From Ramlibacter alkalitolerans (GTDB taxonomy: Bacteria; Pseudomonadota; Gammaproteobacteria; Burkholderiales; Burkholderiaceae_C), in assembly GCF_016722765.1 (NCBI RefSeq), contig NZ_JAEQND010000005.1, forward strand, positions 124,001 through 188,000: DNA of 64,000 nucleotides, given 5' to 3'. The notes below the pieces were generated by a model, which was not told where the DNA came from, did no database searches, and saw only the letters and a program-made list of their open reading frames with translations. Positions 27,849 through 37,071 of this stretch are shown here, piece by piece (positions within the stretch are counted from its first letter, which is position 1; every line of letters begins with the position of its first letter). Made by a program: the position numbers and the translations under genes.

Positions 27849-28799
27849 ATGCGCCTGTTCGTCAGCATCGCGTCGTATTGCGATCCGGTCCTGCCCTTCA
27901 CGCTGCGGCGTGCGGTGGCCACCGCGGCCGACGCCGGCCGACTGCATTTCGGCGTGGTCGACCAGTCGCCGGCGGAGGCGCCGCGCGTGTCCCATCCCGG
28001 CGGCGGCTGCCGCCTGTCGCAGGTGCGCATCGGCCTGGCGGACGCCCGCGGCCCGTGCTGGGCGCGCGCCATCGCCATGTCGCTGCACGACGGCGAGGAG
28101 TGGTTCCTGCAGCTCGATGCCCACATGGACTTCGATGCGGGCTGGGACGAGCGGCTGCTCGCCGCCGCCCGCGCGCTCGGTGCGCCGGCCCGGCCGCTGG
28201 TGATCTCATCGTATCCCTGCGCCTTCAGGCTGGTGCAGGGCGAGGCCGTGCGCGAGACGCTCACGCACGGCGTGCTGGCGCAGGTCGTCAAACCCGGAGC
28301 GTCGTTTACCGCCGGCCATCCGGTGCTGCCCTTCGAGGCGCATCCGGTGGAGGCGGACGCGCCGCTGCCGGCCTTCCACGTCGGTGCCGGCTGCCTGTTC
28401 GCGCCGGGCCGCATCGTGCAGCAGTTCCCGTACGACCCCTGGCTGTACTTCCACGGCGAGGAACAGGCGCTGGCGCTGCGCCTGTACACGCACGGCTGGG
28501 ACCTGTTCCACATGCCCGACCTGCCGATCCACCACCAGTACAACGAGCCCGGCCCCGCCGCGCCGGCGCGGCCCCTGCACTGGGACGCCGCGCACGAGGC
28601 CGCTCGCGAGCGCGACTGGTGGACCCGGGAGCTGCGCTCGCGCGCCCGCCTGGCAAGCCTGGTCGCCGGCGAGGATCTCGGCGTGTACGGCCTGGGCGGG
28701 GTGCGGACGCTGGCCGAGTTCGCGGCCTTCAGCGGGATCGACTACGCGGCGCGGACCTTGGCGCCGTCGGCGTTCGTTCCTAGGCGCCCTCGCGCATGA
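27849..28799 (+). CDS. GlcNAc-transferase family glycosyltransferase (PF11397-like)
   Basis: A 316-aa soluble GT-A-like enzyme. Recognised by the start LFVSIASYCDPVLPFTLRRA, the cluster GPCWARAIAMSLHDGEEWFL followed by QLDAHMDFDAGWDERLL (the family DxH centre), and FPYDPWLYFHGEEQALALRL with the following YTHGWDLFHMP. The eukaryotic founder (Skp1 GnT1, GT60) adds GlcNAc to hydroxyproline; bacterial members are little studied. It lies 108 bp from the divergently transcribed proline-rich exoprotein gene, and a link is conceivable. Its 3' end overlaps the convergent UDG gene by 20 bp. Acceptor and donor are unknown. Confidence 0.8.
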   Translation: MRLFVSIASYCDPVLPFTLRRAVATAADAGRLHFGVVDQSPAEAPRVSHPGGGCRLSQVRIGLADARGPCWARAIAMSLHDGEEWFLQLDAHMDFDAGWDERLLAAARALGAPARPLVISSYPCAFRLVQGEAVRETLTHGVLAQVVKPGASFTAGHPVLPFEAHPVEADAPLPAFHVGAGCLFAPGRIVQQFPYDPWLYFHGEEQALALRLYTHGWDLFHMPDLPIHHQYNEPGPAAPARPLHWDAAHEAARERDWWTRELRSRARLASLVAGEDLGVYGLGGVRTLAEFAAFSGIDYAARTLAPSAFVPRRPRA

Positions 28800-29610
28800 C
28801 CTGCTGCGCGAGGCACAGGTCGGCCCAGGCCTTGGCCTTGTCGGGCAGGTTGCGCAGCAGGTAGGCGGGGTGGTAGGTGACCACCAGCGGCACCCCGTTG
28901 TAGCGGTGCACGCGGCCGCGCAGCTTGCCGATCGGCTCGGTGGTCTGCAGCAGCGTCTGCACGGCGAAGCGCCCCACCGCGAGGATGATCTTCGGCCGCA
29001 CCAGTTCGACCTGGCGGCGCAGGAAGGGCTCGCACTGCGCGATCTCCTCCGGCAGCGGATTGCGGTTGCCGGGCGGGCGGCACTTGAGCACGTTGGCGAT
29101 GTACACGCCCTGGCCGCGGCGGATGCCCAGCGCCGCCAGCATGTTGTCCAGCAGCTTGCCGGCCTGGCCCACGAAGGGTTCGCCCTGCAGGTCCTCGTTC
29201 TCGCCGGGGGCCTCGCCGATCACCATCCAGTCGGCGTGGAGGTCGCCGACGCCGAAGACCGTGTTGGTGCGGCCCTCGCACAGGCGGCAGGCGCGGCAGC
29301 CGGCGACGGCCTCGGCGAGCGCCTCCCACTCCATGCCGGCGACGCCCGGCATGCGCTGGCGCAGGGGGGCTTCGGCAACCGCCGGTGCCGGGCGCTGCGG
29401 CGCAGCCGCCGGCTCGGGGGCGTGGGGCCGGACGGGGGCTGGCACCGCCACCGTGGCGGGCTCGGGCGCCAGCTCGGGCGTGCGCTCGGGCGCAAGCCGC
29501 GCGGGCTCGGCGACGAGCGCCGCGTCGCGCACCGGCGCCGTCGGCCAGAACAGTTCGATGCCCATCTCGCGCAGCATGCCGCGCTGGCGTTCGTCCAGGT
29601 CGAGGCTCAC
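28780..29610 (-). CDS. Uracil-DNA glycosylase, family 4 (Fe-S type)
   Basis: A 276-aa DNA repair enzyme that excises uracil. Residues 1-95 are an Ala/Pro-rich linker with an N-terminal LDERQRGMLREMGIELFWP. The catalytic domain then has CRACRLC (two Fe-S cysteines), motif A GEAPGENEDLQGEPFVGQAG, the third and fourth cysteines in LKCRPPGNRNP and AQCEPFL, and motif B YHPAYLLRN. The start is GTG at 29610, overlapping the rimI stop by 4 nt (GTGA). Last gene of tsaB-rimI-udg. Its 3' end overlaps the opposite-strand glycosyltransferase gene by 20 bp. Confidence 0.92.
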   Translation of the reverse strand: MSLDLDERQRGMLREMGIELFWPTAPVRDAALVAEPARLAPERTPELAPEPATVAVPAPVRPHAPEPAAAPQRPAPAVAEAPLRQRMPGVAGMEWEALAEAVAGCRACRLCEGRTNTVFGVGDLHADWMVIGEAPGENEDLQGEPFVGQAGKLLDNMLAALGIRRGQGVYIANVLKCRPPGNRNPLPEEIAQCEPFLRRQVELVRPKIILAVGRFAVQTLLQTTEPIGKLRGRVHRYNGVPLVVTYHPAYLLRNLPDKAKAWADLCLAQQVMREGA

Positions 29611-30071
29611 AGCTTGAAGCTCATCACGATCGCATCCTCGCGACCCTGCTCGGCCGGATAGTAGTTCTTGCGTTCACCCACCCGCCGGTAGCCGTAGCGT
29701 TCGTAGACCTGCTGGGCGCGCGCATTGCTGGTGCGCACTTCCAGCCAGACCCAGTGCGCGTTCTGGCCCCGTGCCCAGAGCGCGATCGCATCCAGCATCA
29801 CGCGGCCCCAGCCCTGGCCCTGGTAAGGCAGGTCCACGGTGATGTTCAGCAGGTGCACCTCGTCGACGCCCAGCATCGCCACGAAGTAGCCGATGACGAC
29901 GTCGCCGGCGCACAGCAGCTGCGCCTGGTAGCCCGAGCGCAGGGAATCGGAGAAGTTGCCGCGCGTCCACGGGTGGCCGTAGGCCCGCCGTTCGATGGCG
30001 ACCACCTCGCCGAGGCGGGCCTCGGTCATGGGTTCGAAACCCGCTTCGACGGTCTTGAATACGGCGCTCAT
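29607..30071 (-). CDS. rimI: Ribosomal protein S18-alanine N-acetyltransferase
   Basis: A 154-aa GNAT protein. The acetyl-CoA loop is TVDLPYQGQGWGRVML (Q/RxxGxG), and the C-terminal WVWLEVRTSNARAQQVYERY and GYRRVGERKNYYP are RimI hallmarks. It acetylates the N-terminal alanine of S18. It overlaps tsaB and udg by 4 nt each; tsaB-rimI adjacency is common. Confidence 0.93.
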   Translation of the reverse strand: MSAVFKTVEAGFEPMTEARLGEVVAIERRAYGHPWTRGNFSDSLRSGYQAQLLCAGDVVIGYFVAMLGVDEVHLLNITVDLPYQGQGWGRVMLDAIALWARGQNAHWVWLEVRTSNARAQQVYERYGYRRVGERKNYYPAEQGREDAIVMSFKL

Positions 30072-30784
30072 GATGATTCGGCTGCGGCGCGGCGCAGGTC
30101 CTTGCGCGCCCGCTCGGCGGCTCGCTCTTCGGTAGTTTGCGCCACTTTGTCGCGGATGTAGAGCGGAAGGGCTTGCGCGGCCTCGTGGGAGCGGCCATCC
30201 GCCAGGGCTGCGGGGGCCAGGCGCAACAGCGCCCGGGCCGTGGGCAGCGCGGCCACCTGCAGCGCTGCCGCGGGCAGGCGCGCGCGATGCAGTTCCAGCA
30301 CATTGCCGGCGATGCACCAGCCGGGCGGCACCTGCGCATCTTCGGGCCGGCCGAGCGCCGGTGGCGCTCGCATCACCCAGGCCTCGCCGAGCCGCTCGTA
30401 GGCGGCGAAGTAGACCTCGTCCATGCGCGCATCGAGCATGGCGACCACGCGCGTCACGCCGGACAGGCCGTGCGCCTCCTCCGCCACCGCCAGCAGCGTG
30501 CCGATCGGAAGGACGGGCACCCCGGCGCCGAAGCCGAGGCCCTGGGCGACCGCGGCGGCCGTGCGCAAGCCCGTGAAGGAGCCCGGCCCGTGGCCGAAGG
30601 CGATCGCGTCCAGGGCCTCGAGCGGCAGCCCGGCCTGGCCCAGCAGCTCTTCGATGGCGGGGATGAGCGCCGCCGAGGCCTGTGCGCCCCCGGGCCCGGT
30701 GCGCTCCAGCACGGGCAGCCCGGCGCCCCGCGCGAGGGCGATGGACAGGGTTTCGGTGCTGGTATCGAAGGCGAGAAGTTTCAA
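30068..30784 (-). CDS. tsaB: tRNA threonylcarbamoyladenosine biosynthesis protein TsaB
   Basis: A 238-aa ASKHA-fold protein, the scaffold and dimerisation partner of TsaD in t6A37 synthesis. The start LLAFDTSTETLSIAL, the AFGHGPGSFTGLRTAAAVAQ motif and MLDARMDEVYFAAYE are diagnostic. TTG at 30784 is preferred because it gives KLLAFDTS directly and has AGGA 5 nt upstream. An in-frame ATG at 30808 would add eight residues without a Shine-Dalgarno. It leads the tsaB-rimI-udg operon and is divergent from dacB with a gap of about 50 bp. Its pathway partner tsaC is at 33376. Confidence 0.93.
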   Translation of the reverse strand: MKLLAFDTSTETLSIALARGAGLPVLERTGPGGAQASAALIPAIEELLGQAGLPLEALDAIAFGHGPGSFTGLRTAAAVAQGLGFGAGVPVLPIGTLLAVAEEAHGLSGVTRVVAMLDARMDEVYFAAYERLGEAWVMRAPPALGRPEDAQVPPGWCIAGNVLELHRARLPAAALQVAALPTARALLRLAPAALADGRSHEAAQALPLYIRDKVAQTTEERAAERARKDLRRAAAESS

Positions 30785-30828
30785 GGCAATCCTGGCGCGG
30801 ACGCCCATTATCGAAGCTTCGCCGAACC

Positions 30829-30834
30829 CATAAT
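30829..30834 (+). promoter_or_regulatory. -10-like CATAAT upstream of dacB
   Basis: CATAAT ends 7 nt before the ATG at 30842, supporting that ATG, rather than the overlapping one at 30833, as a leaderless start. No clear -35. Confidence 0.35.
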
Positions 30835-30841
30835 GGCGCGC

Positions 30842-32242
30842 ATGCTGCGCTGGTTCCGACTCGCCTGCTGCCTGCTCGCCTGCCTGGCGGCGCAGGCCCT
30901 GGCCCTGGCCCAGCCGTTGCCGCCCGAGATCGAGGCCGCGCTGGTGCAGGCCGAACTGCCGCGCGATGCGATCACCGTGCTGGTCGCGCCGGCCGAAGGC
31001 GGGCCGGCGCGCATCGCGCACCGCATCGACGCGCCGGTGAATCCCGCCTCCATCGCCAAGCTGGCCACCACCTTCGCGGCGCTGGAGCTGCTGGGCCCCA
31101 CCTACACCTGGACCACCCCGGTCTACTTCGACGGCCCGGTGCGCGAAGGCGTGCTGCAGGGCAACCTGGTGATCAAGGGCCAGGGCGACCCCAAGCTGGT
31201 GATGGAGCGCCTGTGGCTGCTGCTGCACCAGGTCCAGTCGCTGGGCGTGCGCAGCATCGCCGGCGACCTCGTGCTGGATCGCAGCGCCTTCGCGCTGCCG
31301 CCGCACGACCCGGCCGCCTTCGACGGCCTGCCGCTGCGGCCCTACAACGCCAGCCCGGACGCGCTGCTGGTGAACTACAAGGCCGTGACGCTCACCATCA
31401 CGCCCGAGAACGGCGTCGCCCGGGTGCGCGCCGACCCGCCGCTGGCTGGCGTGCAGTGGCCCGCGACGGTCCCGGTCGCGACGGGCACGGAATGCGGCGA
31501 CTGGATCACGGCACTTGGGGCCGATTTCCGCAACCTGGCGCAGGTGCGCTTCGCCGGCCGCTTCCCCGGCTCCTGCGGCGAACGCGTGTGGCAACTCGCC
31601 TTTCCCGACCCGGCCGGCTACTCGCTGCGGGCGGTGGCCGCCCTGTGGCGCGACATGGGCGGGCAGGTGCGCGGCGTGGTGCGCGACGGCACCGTGCCGG
31701 CGGGGCTGAAGCCGGCCTTCGAATTCGCCTCGCCGCCGCTGGCGGAGGTGGTGCGCGACATCAACAAGTACAGCAACAACGTGATGGCGCAGCAGGTGTT
31801 CCTCACGCTCAGCCTGCAGCAGCGCGGCACGGGCACCTTCGAAGGCTCGCGCGAGGTCCTGGGCGCCTGGTGGCGCGAACGTTTCGGCGGAGAAGCGCCG
31901 GTGACGCAGAACGGCTCCGGCCTGTCGCGCACCGAGAGCATCACGGCGCGCCAGCTCGGTCAGCTGCTGCAGGCCGCCTGGGTCTCGCCGCTGATGCCGG
32001 ACCTCACCGCTTCGCTGCCCGCCCTGGGGCTGGACGGCACGCTGCGCCGCCAGCGCCAGAACGTCGGCCTGGCGCACTTGAAGACCGGCAGCCTGAACGA
32101 CGTCTCCGGCGTGGCCGGCTACGTGCACGGCGCCCAGGGCCGCCGCTGGATCCTGGTGGCGATCGCCAACCACCCCCGGCGCGCCGGGGCGATCCGCAAC
32201 GTGGTGCCGGCGCTGGTGGAGTGGGCGGCGCGGCTGCAATAG
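30842..32242 (+). CDS. dacB: D-alanyl-D-alanine carboxypeptidase/endopeptidase (PBP4, peptidase S13)
   Basis: A 466-aa periplasmic enzyme. Signal peptide MLRWFRLACCLLACLAAQAL. Active-site SxxK is S70-I-A-K73 in NPASIAKLATT, SxN is in NKYSNNVMAQ and the KTG triad is in HLKTGSLNDVSG. It trims and cleaves peptidoglycan cross-links. ATG 30833, three codons earlier, is the alternative start. Convergent with the SGNH lipoprotein gene across a half A-repeat. Confidence 0.93.
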   Translation: MLRWFRLACCLLACLAAQALALAQPLPPEIEAALVQAELPRDAITVLVAPAEGGPARIAHRIDAPVNPASIAKLATTFAALELLGPTYTWTTPVYFDGPVREGVLQGNLVIKGQGDPKLVMERLWLLLHQVQSLGVRSIAGDLVLDRSAFALPPHDPAAFDGLPLRPYNASPDALLVNYKAVTLTITPENGVARVRADPPLAGVQWPATVPVATGTECGDWITALGADFRNLAQVRFAGRFPGSCGERVWQLAFPDPAGYSLRAVAALWRDMGGQVRGVVRDGTVPAGLKPAFEFASPPLAEVVRDINKYSNNVMAQQVFLTLSLQQRGTGTFEGSREVLGAWWRERFGGEAPVTQNGSGLSRTESITARQLGQLLQAAWVSPLMPDLTASLPALGLDGTLRRQRQNVGLAHLKTGSLNDVSGVAGYVHGAQGRRWILVAIANHPRRAGAIRNVVPALVEWAARLQ

Positions 32243-32259
32243 CGCTCTGCACGGGCCCT

Positions 32260-32296
32260 GCTGGGGTTCGCGCTGCGCGGCTCACCGCCAGCCTAC
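32260..32296. repeat. Family A half-element, copy A2
   Basis: GCTGGGGTTCGCGC...GCGGCTCACC...CCAGCCTAC, only the right half of the palindrome. It supplies the TAG stop codon of the minus-strand SGNH gene. Confidence 0.75.
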
Positions 32297-33306
32297 CAGC
32301 GGTCGCGGATGCGGGTGAAGGCGAAGTCGCCGAAGATGGCGTGGCCGTGCGGCGTGGGGTACACGCGGTCGGCGAACAGGAACCTGGTGTAGTCGGCGCC
32401 GGCCACGATCGTGGACGGCGTGCACAGCGTCGAGTCGAGCTGGTTCGCACCGGTCCCGATGCCCGGGCCCGGATCCCGCGCCTGGTCGTTGCACACGGGG
32501 GTGGTGACGTTCGTCAGGTCGAAGCCGCCGGGATTGAAGGTGACCAGGTTGTATTCCAGCGCGGCGTCGACGTAGAGCACGTCCGCGCCCAGGTCCACCA
32601 TCGCGATCAGCAGCCGTTCGTCGAAGCTGCGCGGCTGGTTGGCCCCCGTGTTGCCGGACACGGCGCTCAGGCGTTCGAGCAGTGCAGCCTGCCCCGTTTC
32701 GATCGCCCAGGCGGAGCGGCCCAGGTTGTAGGGCCCGACCACGACCACGTGCGACGCGCCCGCATCGACCAGGCGGCGCACCTGCGCGGCGAGTTCGTTG
32801 GCCGCCTGCTGCACGTTCTGCTGCGCCTGGTCCGCCGTGAGGGTTCCGTCCATCACCGCCTTGGCCTGCACGATGACGTCCGAGGTGCCGGCGCTGACCA
32901 GCACCAGGTCGTTGTCGCCGAGGGTGTTGGCGGCCAGGAAGGCGTCGATCTGCTGCGTGACCGAGGGCGTGCCGGTGTTGCCGGCGGCGTCCGTGGTCGC
33001 CGTCACGCGCGCGTTGCCGATGGCGAACGACAGGCCACCGGCGCGGCTCGGCGCCAGCGGCAGGCCGAAACCATTGGCCACGAAGTGGGTCCAGTTGTTG
33101 ATGCTGCCGTCGTTGACGGTGAAGCGCCGCCCGTTCGGGTCGATGTCGCGCCGGGTCTGGCCGAGATCCGCCATCCCGTCGCCGAACGCGATGATGCGGC
33201 TGGGGGTGAAGCTGGACACGATCGAGCCGCCGCCGCAGGAGGCGAGCAGCAAGGCGGTGGCGCACGCGGCGATCAGCCACGCACGGCGCAACCACTGAGT
33301 TGCCAT
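32293..33306 (-). CDS. SGNH/GDSL-fold lipoprotein lacking the catalytic triad
   Basis: A 337-aa lipoprotein; lipobox LLASC (Cys about residue 24). The SGNH layout is clear: block I SRIIAFGDGMADLG, then VNDGSINNWTHFVANGFGLP, GGLSFAIGNARV, block III LVLVSAGTSDVIV and block V FADRVYPTPHGHAIFGDFAF. But the nucleophile Ser of GDS is Gly, the Asn of GxND is Ser, and the His of DxxHP is Tyr. It is therefore probably a non-hydrolytic member or uses other residues. The stop codon TAG is provided by a family A repeat. Convergent with dacB. Confidence 0.8.
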   Translation of the reverse strand: MATQWLRRAWLIAACATALLLASCGGGSIVSSFTPSRIIAFGDGMADLGQTRRDIDPNGRRFTVNDGSINNWTHFVANGFGLPLAPSRAGGLSFAIGNARVTATTDAAGNTGTPSVTQQIDAFLAANTLGDNDLVLVSAGTSDVIVQAKAVMDGTLTADQAQQNVQQAANELAAQVRRLVDAGASHVVVVGPYNLGRSAWAIETGQAALLERLSAVSGNTGANQPRSFDERLLIAMVDLGADVLYVDAALEYNLVTFNPGGFDLTNVTTPVCNDQARDPGPGIGTGANQLDSTLCTPSTIVAGADYTRFLFADRVYPTPHGHAIFGDFAFTRIRDRW

Positions 33307-33375
33307 GGAAATCTCCGGGTGAAACCGGCGAGTGTAGCGAGGGCCGGTAAACCGCTCGTAAGGCGCGGGGGGCCC

Positions 33376-34365
33376 TCACACGGCCGAGGCACGCCCCAGC
33401 CGGTCGCGCACGCCATCCCATTCGGGTGCGTCCGGCGGCGTCTCGACCCAGATCAGCTTGACGCCGGCGGCGTCGAACTCGCGCAGCACGGCGAACAGCT
33501 GGCGCGCCGTCTCGGCCGCGTCGTCCGGCATGCGCCGGTAGTGCGGCGTGCGGGTGCGCAGCGGGCTGCGGGCGTACACCGCGATGGCGACGGCGTCGGC
33601 GCCCAGCACGTCCAGCGCGGTCTGCAGCGCCCTGGCATCCATCAGGCGCACGCGCGCATGGGGCGCGTAGTGCGAAGCCAGCGTGCCGGAGGCGCGCGGG
33701 CCGGCCTCGGCCCGCTCCTCGGGCAGCCACACGCGTTCGCCGCAGGCCGCCTCGATCTGCGCGCGCGTCAGCGTCCCCGGTCGCAGCAGCACGGGCACGG
33801 CGCGGCTGCAGTCCACGATGGCCGATTCGATGCCGACGCTGGTCGGCCCGCCATCGAGCACCAGCAGCTCCGGGCCGAACTCGCCGGCCACGTGGGCCGC
33901 CGTGGTGGGGCTCACGCGGCCGAAGCGGTTGGCGCTCGGCCCGGCGACGCCGAACACCGGCGGCGTCGCGCCCGCGGCGGCCAGCAGGAGGGCGTGCGCC
34001 ACCGGATGCGCCGGGCAGCGCAGGCCGATCGTGTCCTGCCCGCCGGCGGCGGCGCGGCCGGTCTCGGGGCGGCGCGGCAGGATCAGCGTGAGCGGGCCGG
34101 GCCAGAAGGCGTCCATCAGCCGCTGCGCCACCGGCGGGATGCTGGCGGCGAAGCGGCTGGCGGCCGCGGCGTCCGGCACGTGCACGATCAGCGGGTGGTC
34201 GCTCGGGCGGCCCTTGGCGGCGAAGATGCCGGCCACGGCGGCGTCGCTGCCGGCATCGGCACCGAGTCCGTACACCGTCTCGGTCGGGAACGCCACGAGC
34301 CCGCCCGCGGCGAGCACGCGCGCCGCCTGCGCGATGGAGCTGTCCTGCCGGCCGTCGAGGATCAT
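33376..34365 (-). CDS. tsaC: L-threonylcarbamoyladenylate synthase (Sua5/YwlC type)
   Basis: A 329-aa enzyme that makes threonylcarbamoyl-AMP from threonine, bicarbonate and ATP for t6A37. N-terminal YrdC domain: AARVLAAGGLVAFPTETVYG, then AAKGRPSDHPLIVHV and GVAGPSANRFGRVSPT. A C-terminal Sua5 domain starts near SGTLASHYAPHARVRL. ATG 34365 lies 4 nt after the purK stop; the frame further upstream is inside purK. Third gene of purE-purK-tsaC. Confidence 0.94.
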   Translation of the reverse strand: MILDGRQDSSIAQAARVLAAGGLVAFPTETVYGLGADAGSDAAVAGIFAAKGRPSDHPLIVHVPDAAAASRFAASIPPVAQRLMDAFWPGPLTLILPRRPETGRAAAGGQDTIGLRCPAHPVAHALLLAAAGATPPVFGVAGPSANRFGRVSPTTAAHVAGEFGPELLVLDGGPTSVGIESAIVDCSRAVPVLLRPGTLTRAQIEAACGERVWLPEERAEAGPRASGTLASHYAPHARVRLMDARALQTALDVLGADAVAIAVYARSPLRTRTPHYRRMPDDAAETARQLFAVLREFDAAGVKLIWVETPPDAPEWDGVRDRLGRASAV

Positions 34366-34369
34366 GGCG

Positions 34370-35530
34370 TCAGAACGGGGCGATGCCCAGGCGCTGGGCC
34401 GCATCCAGCGCGGTCTCGCGCACGGAGGGCGGCGTGGGGCCGGTGAGCGTGAGATGCCCCATCTTGCGTCCGGGGCGCGCCTCGGCCTTGCCGTACAGGT
34501 GCAGATGGGTGCCGGGCAGGCACAGCACGCTGGCCCAGTCGGGCGTCTGCGCGCCGGTGGCGCCTTCGCGGAACCACAGGTCCCCCAGCAGGTTCAGCAT
34601 CACCGCGGGGCTGTGCTGGCGCGGTTGCACCAGCGGCAGGCGGGCAAGCGTGCGCACCTGCAGCTCGAACTGCGACACGTCCGCGCCTTCGATGCTCCAG
34701 TGGCCGCTGTTGTGCGGCCGCGGCGCCATCTCGTTGACGACCAGCGAGCCGTCCGCGAGGCCGAAGAATTCGATGCACAGCACGCCGACGTAGTCCAGGC
34801 CTTCGGCGATGGCCTTGGCCGCCTCGATGGCGCGCAGGCCCGGCACCGGCGGCACGCATTGCTCGTGCACCTCGGTCACGGCCAGGATGCCGTTGCGGTG
34901 CAGGTTGCGTTGCACCGGCAGGTGCACCATCACGCCGTCGGCGCCGCGGGCCACGACGACCGAGCATTCGAAGGCCAGTGGCAGCATCTTTTCGAGCACG
35001 CAGTCGGCGCGCCGCAGGCTTTCCCACGCGGGGCGCAGGTCGGCGCGCGTGGCGACGCGCGCCTGGCCCTTGCCGTCGTAGCCCAGGCGCGCCGTCTTGA
35101 GGATGCCGGGGAACAGTTCGTCGCCGATGCCGGCCAGCGCATCCTCGCCCGTGATCACCGCGTACGGCGCGCACGGCACGCCGCAGCGCGTGAAGTGCGC
35201 CTTCTCCTGCGCGCGGTCCTGCGCGATGGCGACAGCGGACGCTGCGGGCGCCACCGGCCGGTGGTCCGCCAGCCGCGCCAGGGCCGCGGCGGGAACGTTC
35301 TCGAACTCGGTGGTGATGGCGTCGCTGTAGCCGCTCAGTTCCGCCAAGCCGATCTCGTCGACGTAGTCGCTGCGCACGTGGTGGTGGCTCACGCGGCCGG
35401 CCGGGCTGCCTTCGTCCGGATCGAGCACCGCGGTGAAGTACCCCATGCGCTGGGCGGCGTGGACGAACATGCGACCGAGCTGGCCGCCGCCCATCACGCC
35501 GAGCGTGGCCCCCGGCAGGATGGGCGTCAT
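34370..35530 (-). CDS. purK: N5-carboxyaminoimidazole ribonucleotide synthase
   Basis: A 386-aa ATP-grasp enzyme that converts AIR, bicarbonate and ATP to N5-CAIR. N-terminal [16 protein letters not shown], the ATP-grasp segments [17 protein letters not shown] and [12 protein letters not shown], and [18 protein letters not shown] are the PurK signature. Its ATG overlaps the purE stop (ATGA), so PurE and PurK, which act in sequence, are translationally coupled. Confidence 0.96.
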   Translation of the reverse strand: MTPILPGATLGVMGGGQLGRMFVHAAQRMGYFTAVLDPDEGSPAGRVSHHHVRSDYVDEIGLAELSGYSDAITTEFENVPAAALARLADHRPVAPAASAVAIAQDRAQEKAHFTRCGVPCAPYAVITGEDALAGIGDELFPGILKTARLGYDGKGQARVATRADLRPAWESLRRADCVLEKMLPLAFECSVVVARGADGVMVHLPVQRNLHRNGILAVTEVHEQCVPPVPGLRAIEAAKAIAEGLDYVGVLCIEFFGLADGSLVVNEMAPRPHNSGHWSIEGADVSQFELQVRTLARLPLVQPRQHSPAVMLNLLGDLWFREGATGAQTPDWASVLCLPGTHLHLYGKAEARPGRKMGHLTLTGPTPPSVRETALDAAQRLGIAPF

Positions 35531-36042
35531 GCCGGGTCCTTCGGGGGCGGCAGCGTCATGGCGCGGGCCGCTTCGGTCTGGCGCGCGCGGAAGGCCTCGA
35601 GCTTCGTGCGCAGGCCGGCGTCCTGGCTGGCCAGCATCGCGACGGCGAACAGCGCCGCGTTGGCCGCGCCCGCCGCCCCGATGGCGAAGGTGGCGACCGG
35701 GATGCCCCGAGGCATCTGAACGATGCTGTGCAGCGAATCGACGCCCTGCAGGTGGCGGCTCGCGACCGGAACCCCGAGCACCGGCACCGTCGTCTTCGCG
35801 GCCAGCATGCCGGGGAGGTGGGCCGCGCCGCCGGCACCGGCGATGATCGCCTTCAAGCCGCGGCCGGCGGCGGCCTCGGCATAGGCGAACATGTCGTCCG
35901 GCATGCGGTGCGCCGAGACCACCTTCGCCTCGTGCGCGATGCCGAAATCCTGCAGGATCTGCACCGCGTGCTGGAGCGTGTCCCAGTCGCTGCTGGAACC
36001 CATGACCACCCCTACTGCCACGCCGTTTGTGCCCAATTCCAT
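35527..36042 (-). CDS. purE: 5-(carboxyamino)imidazole ribonucleotide mutase
   Basis: A 171-aa class I PurE that moves the carboxylate of N5-CAIR to give CAIR. Hallmarks: [41 protein letters not shown] and [20 protein letters not shown]. Coupled to purK. Divergent from the co-chaperone gene with 57 bp between them, while purC, next in the pathway, is about 1.5 kb upstream. Confidence 0.96.
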   Translation of the reverse strand: MELGTNGVAVGVVMGSSSDWDTLQHAVQILQDFGIAHEAKVVSAHRMPDDMFAYAEAAAGRGLKAIIAGAGGAAHLPGMLAAKTTVPVLGVPVASRHLQGVDSLHSIVQMPRGIPVATFAIGAAGAANAALFAVAMLASQDAGLRTKLEAFRARQTEAARAMTLPPPKDPA

Positions 36043-36099
36043 AGAATTCCCGCAAAGACCAGCCCGAATTTTACTTTTGACAGCGGAGGGACCCCGGCC

Positions 36100-36993
36100 A
36101 TGATCGAGATCACCATCGAGAACTTCGAACAGGAGGTGATTGCGGCCTCGTTGAGCCAGCCCGTGCTGGTGGACTTCTGGGCGCCCTGGTGCGGCCCGTG
36201 CAAGGCCATCGGGCCGATCCTGGAAAAGCTGGAGACCGAATACGGCGGCGCCTTCAAGCTGGCCAAGATCAACTCCGACGAGGAGCAGCAGCTCGCGGGC
36301 GCCTTCGGCGTCCGCAGCATCCCCACGGTGGTGCTGATGAAGAACGGCCAGCCGGTGGACGGTTTCATGGGCGCGCTGCCCGAAGGCAAGGTGCGCGAGT
36401 TCCTCGACAAGCACGTGCAGGCGCTGGAGGGTGACGAAGACGAGGAGCAGGAGGCCCTGCCCGAGGAGCCTGCCGGCGCCGACCCCGCGGCACAGCTGGA
36501 AAAGCTGCAGCACGCCGTGGCCACCGACCCGGCGAACGACGACAGCCGATTCGACTACGTGAAGGCGCTGCTGCTGGCCGGCCGCGAGGCCGATGCCCGG
36601 CGCGCCTTCGAGCCGGTGGCGAACAAGGCTTCGCTGTCGCGCCGGATCGATGCGCTGGCGCGCTGGCTGGATGCGCTGTCCTTCGCCGCCGGGTCCCCAT
36701 CGGCGGCCGACCTCGACGCGAAGATCGCCGCCAACCGCCGCGACTTCCAGGCCCGCTTCGACCGCGCGCGCCTGCTGCTGGCGCAGCAGCGCTGGACCGC
36801 CGCGATGGACGAGCTGCTGGAGATCCTGATGCGCGACAAGGCCTGGAGCGAGGACCTGGCCCGCAAGACCTACATCGCGATCCTGGAGATCATCGAGCCG
36901 CCGAAGCCGAAGGTGGCCGAAGGCCAGGTGCCGCCGGAGGATGCGACGGTGGCGACGTACCGGCGGCGGCTGTCGTCGGTGGTGTTGTCGTAG
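36100..36993 (+). CDS. cnoX: Thioredoxin-TPR co-chaperone, CnoX/YbbN family
   Basis: A 297-aa protein. Thioredoxin domain at residues 1-110 with an intact WCGPC ([18 protein letters not shown]) and [19 protein letters not shown]. An acidic linker ([15 protein letters not shown]) leads to a TPR-like C-terminal half ([37 protein letters not shown]). CnoX proteins hold oxidised clients and pass them to GroEL or DnaK. A Shine-Dalgarno GGAGG precedes ATG 36100. It lies as a lone plus-strand gene between purE and purC. Its TAG stop is formed by a family A repeat. Confidence 0.88.
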   Translation: MIEITIENFEQEVIAASLSQPVLVDFWAPWCGPCKAIGPILEKLETEYGGAFKLAKINSDEEQQLAGAFGVRSIPTVVLMKNGQPVDGFMGALPEGKVREFLDKHVQALEGDEDEEQEALPEEPAGADPAAQLEKLQHAVATDPANDDSRFDYVKALLLAGREADARRAFEPVANKASLSRRIDALARWLDALSFAAGSPSAADLDAKIAANRRDFQARFDRARLLLAQQRWTAAMDELLEILMRDKAWSEDLARKTYIAILEIIEPPKPKVAEGQVPPEDATVATYRRRLSSVVLS

Positions 36994-37066
36994 GCTGGTG
37001 GTGACGCGCGAAGCGCCGGAACCCCAGCGCTGGGGTTTGCGCTTTCGCGGCTCACCGCCAGCCTAC
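36990..37066. repeat. Family A palindromic repeat, copy A3
   Basis: A 77-bp full palindrome with arms GTAGGCTGG and CCAGCCTAC and inner ACCCCAGCGCTGGGGTT. It overlaps the cnoX stop codon and fills the convergent gap before the next gene. Confidence 0.85.
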
Positions 37067-37071
37067 AAGAG

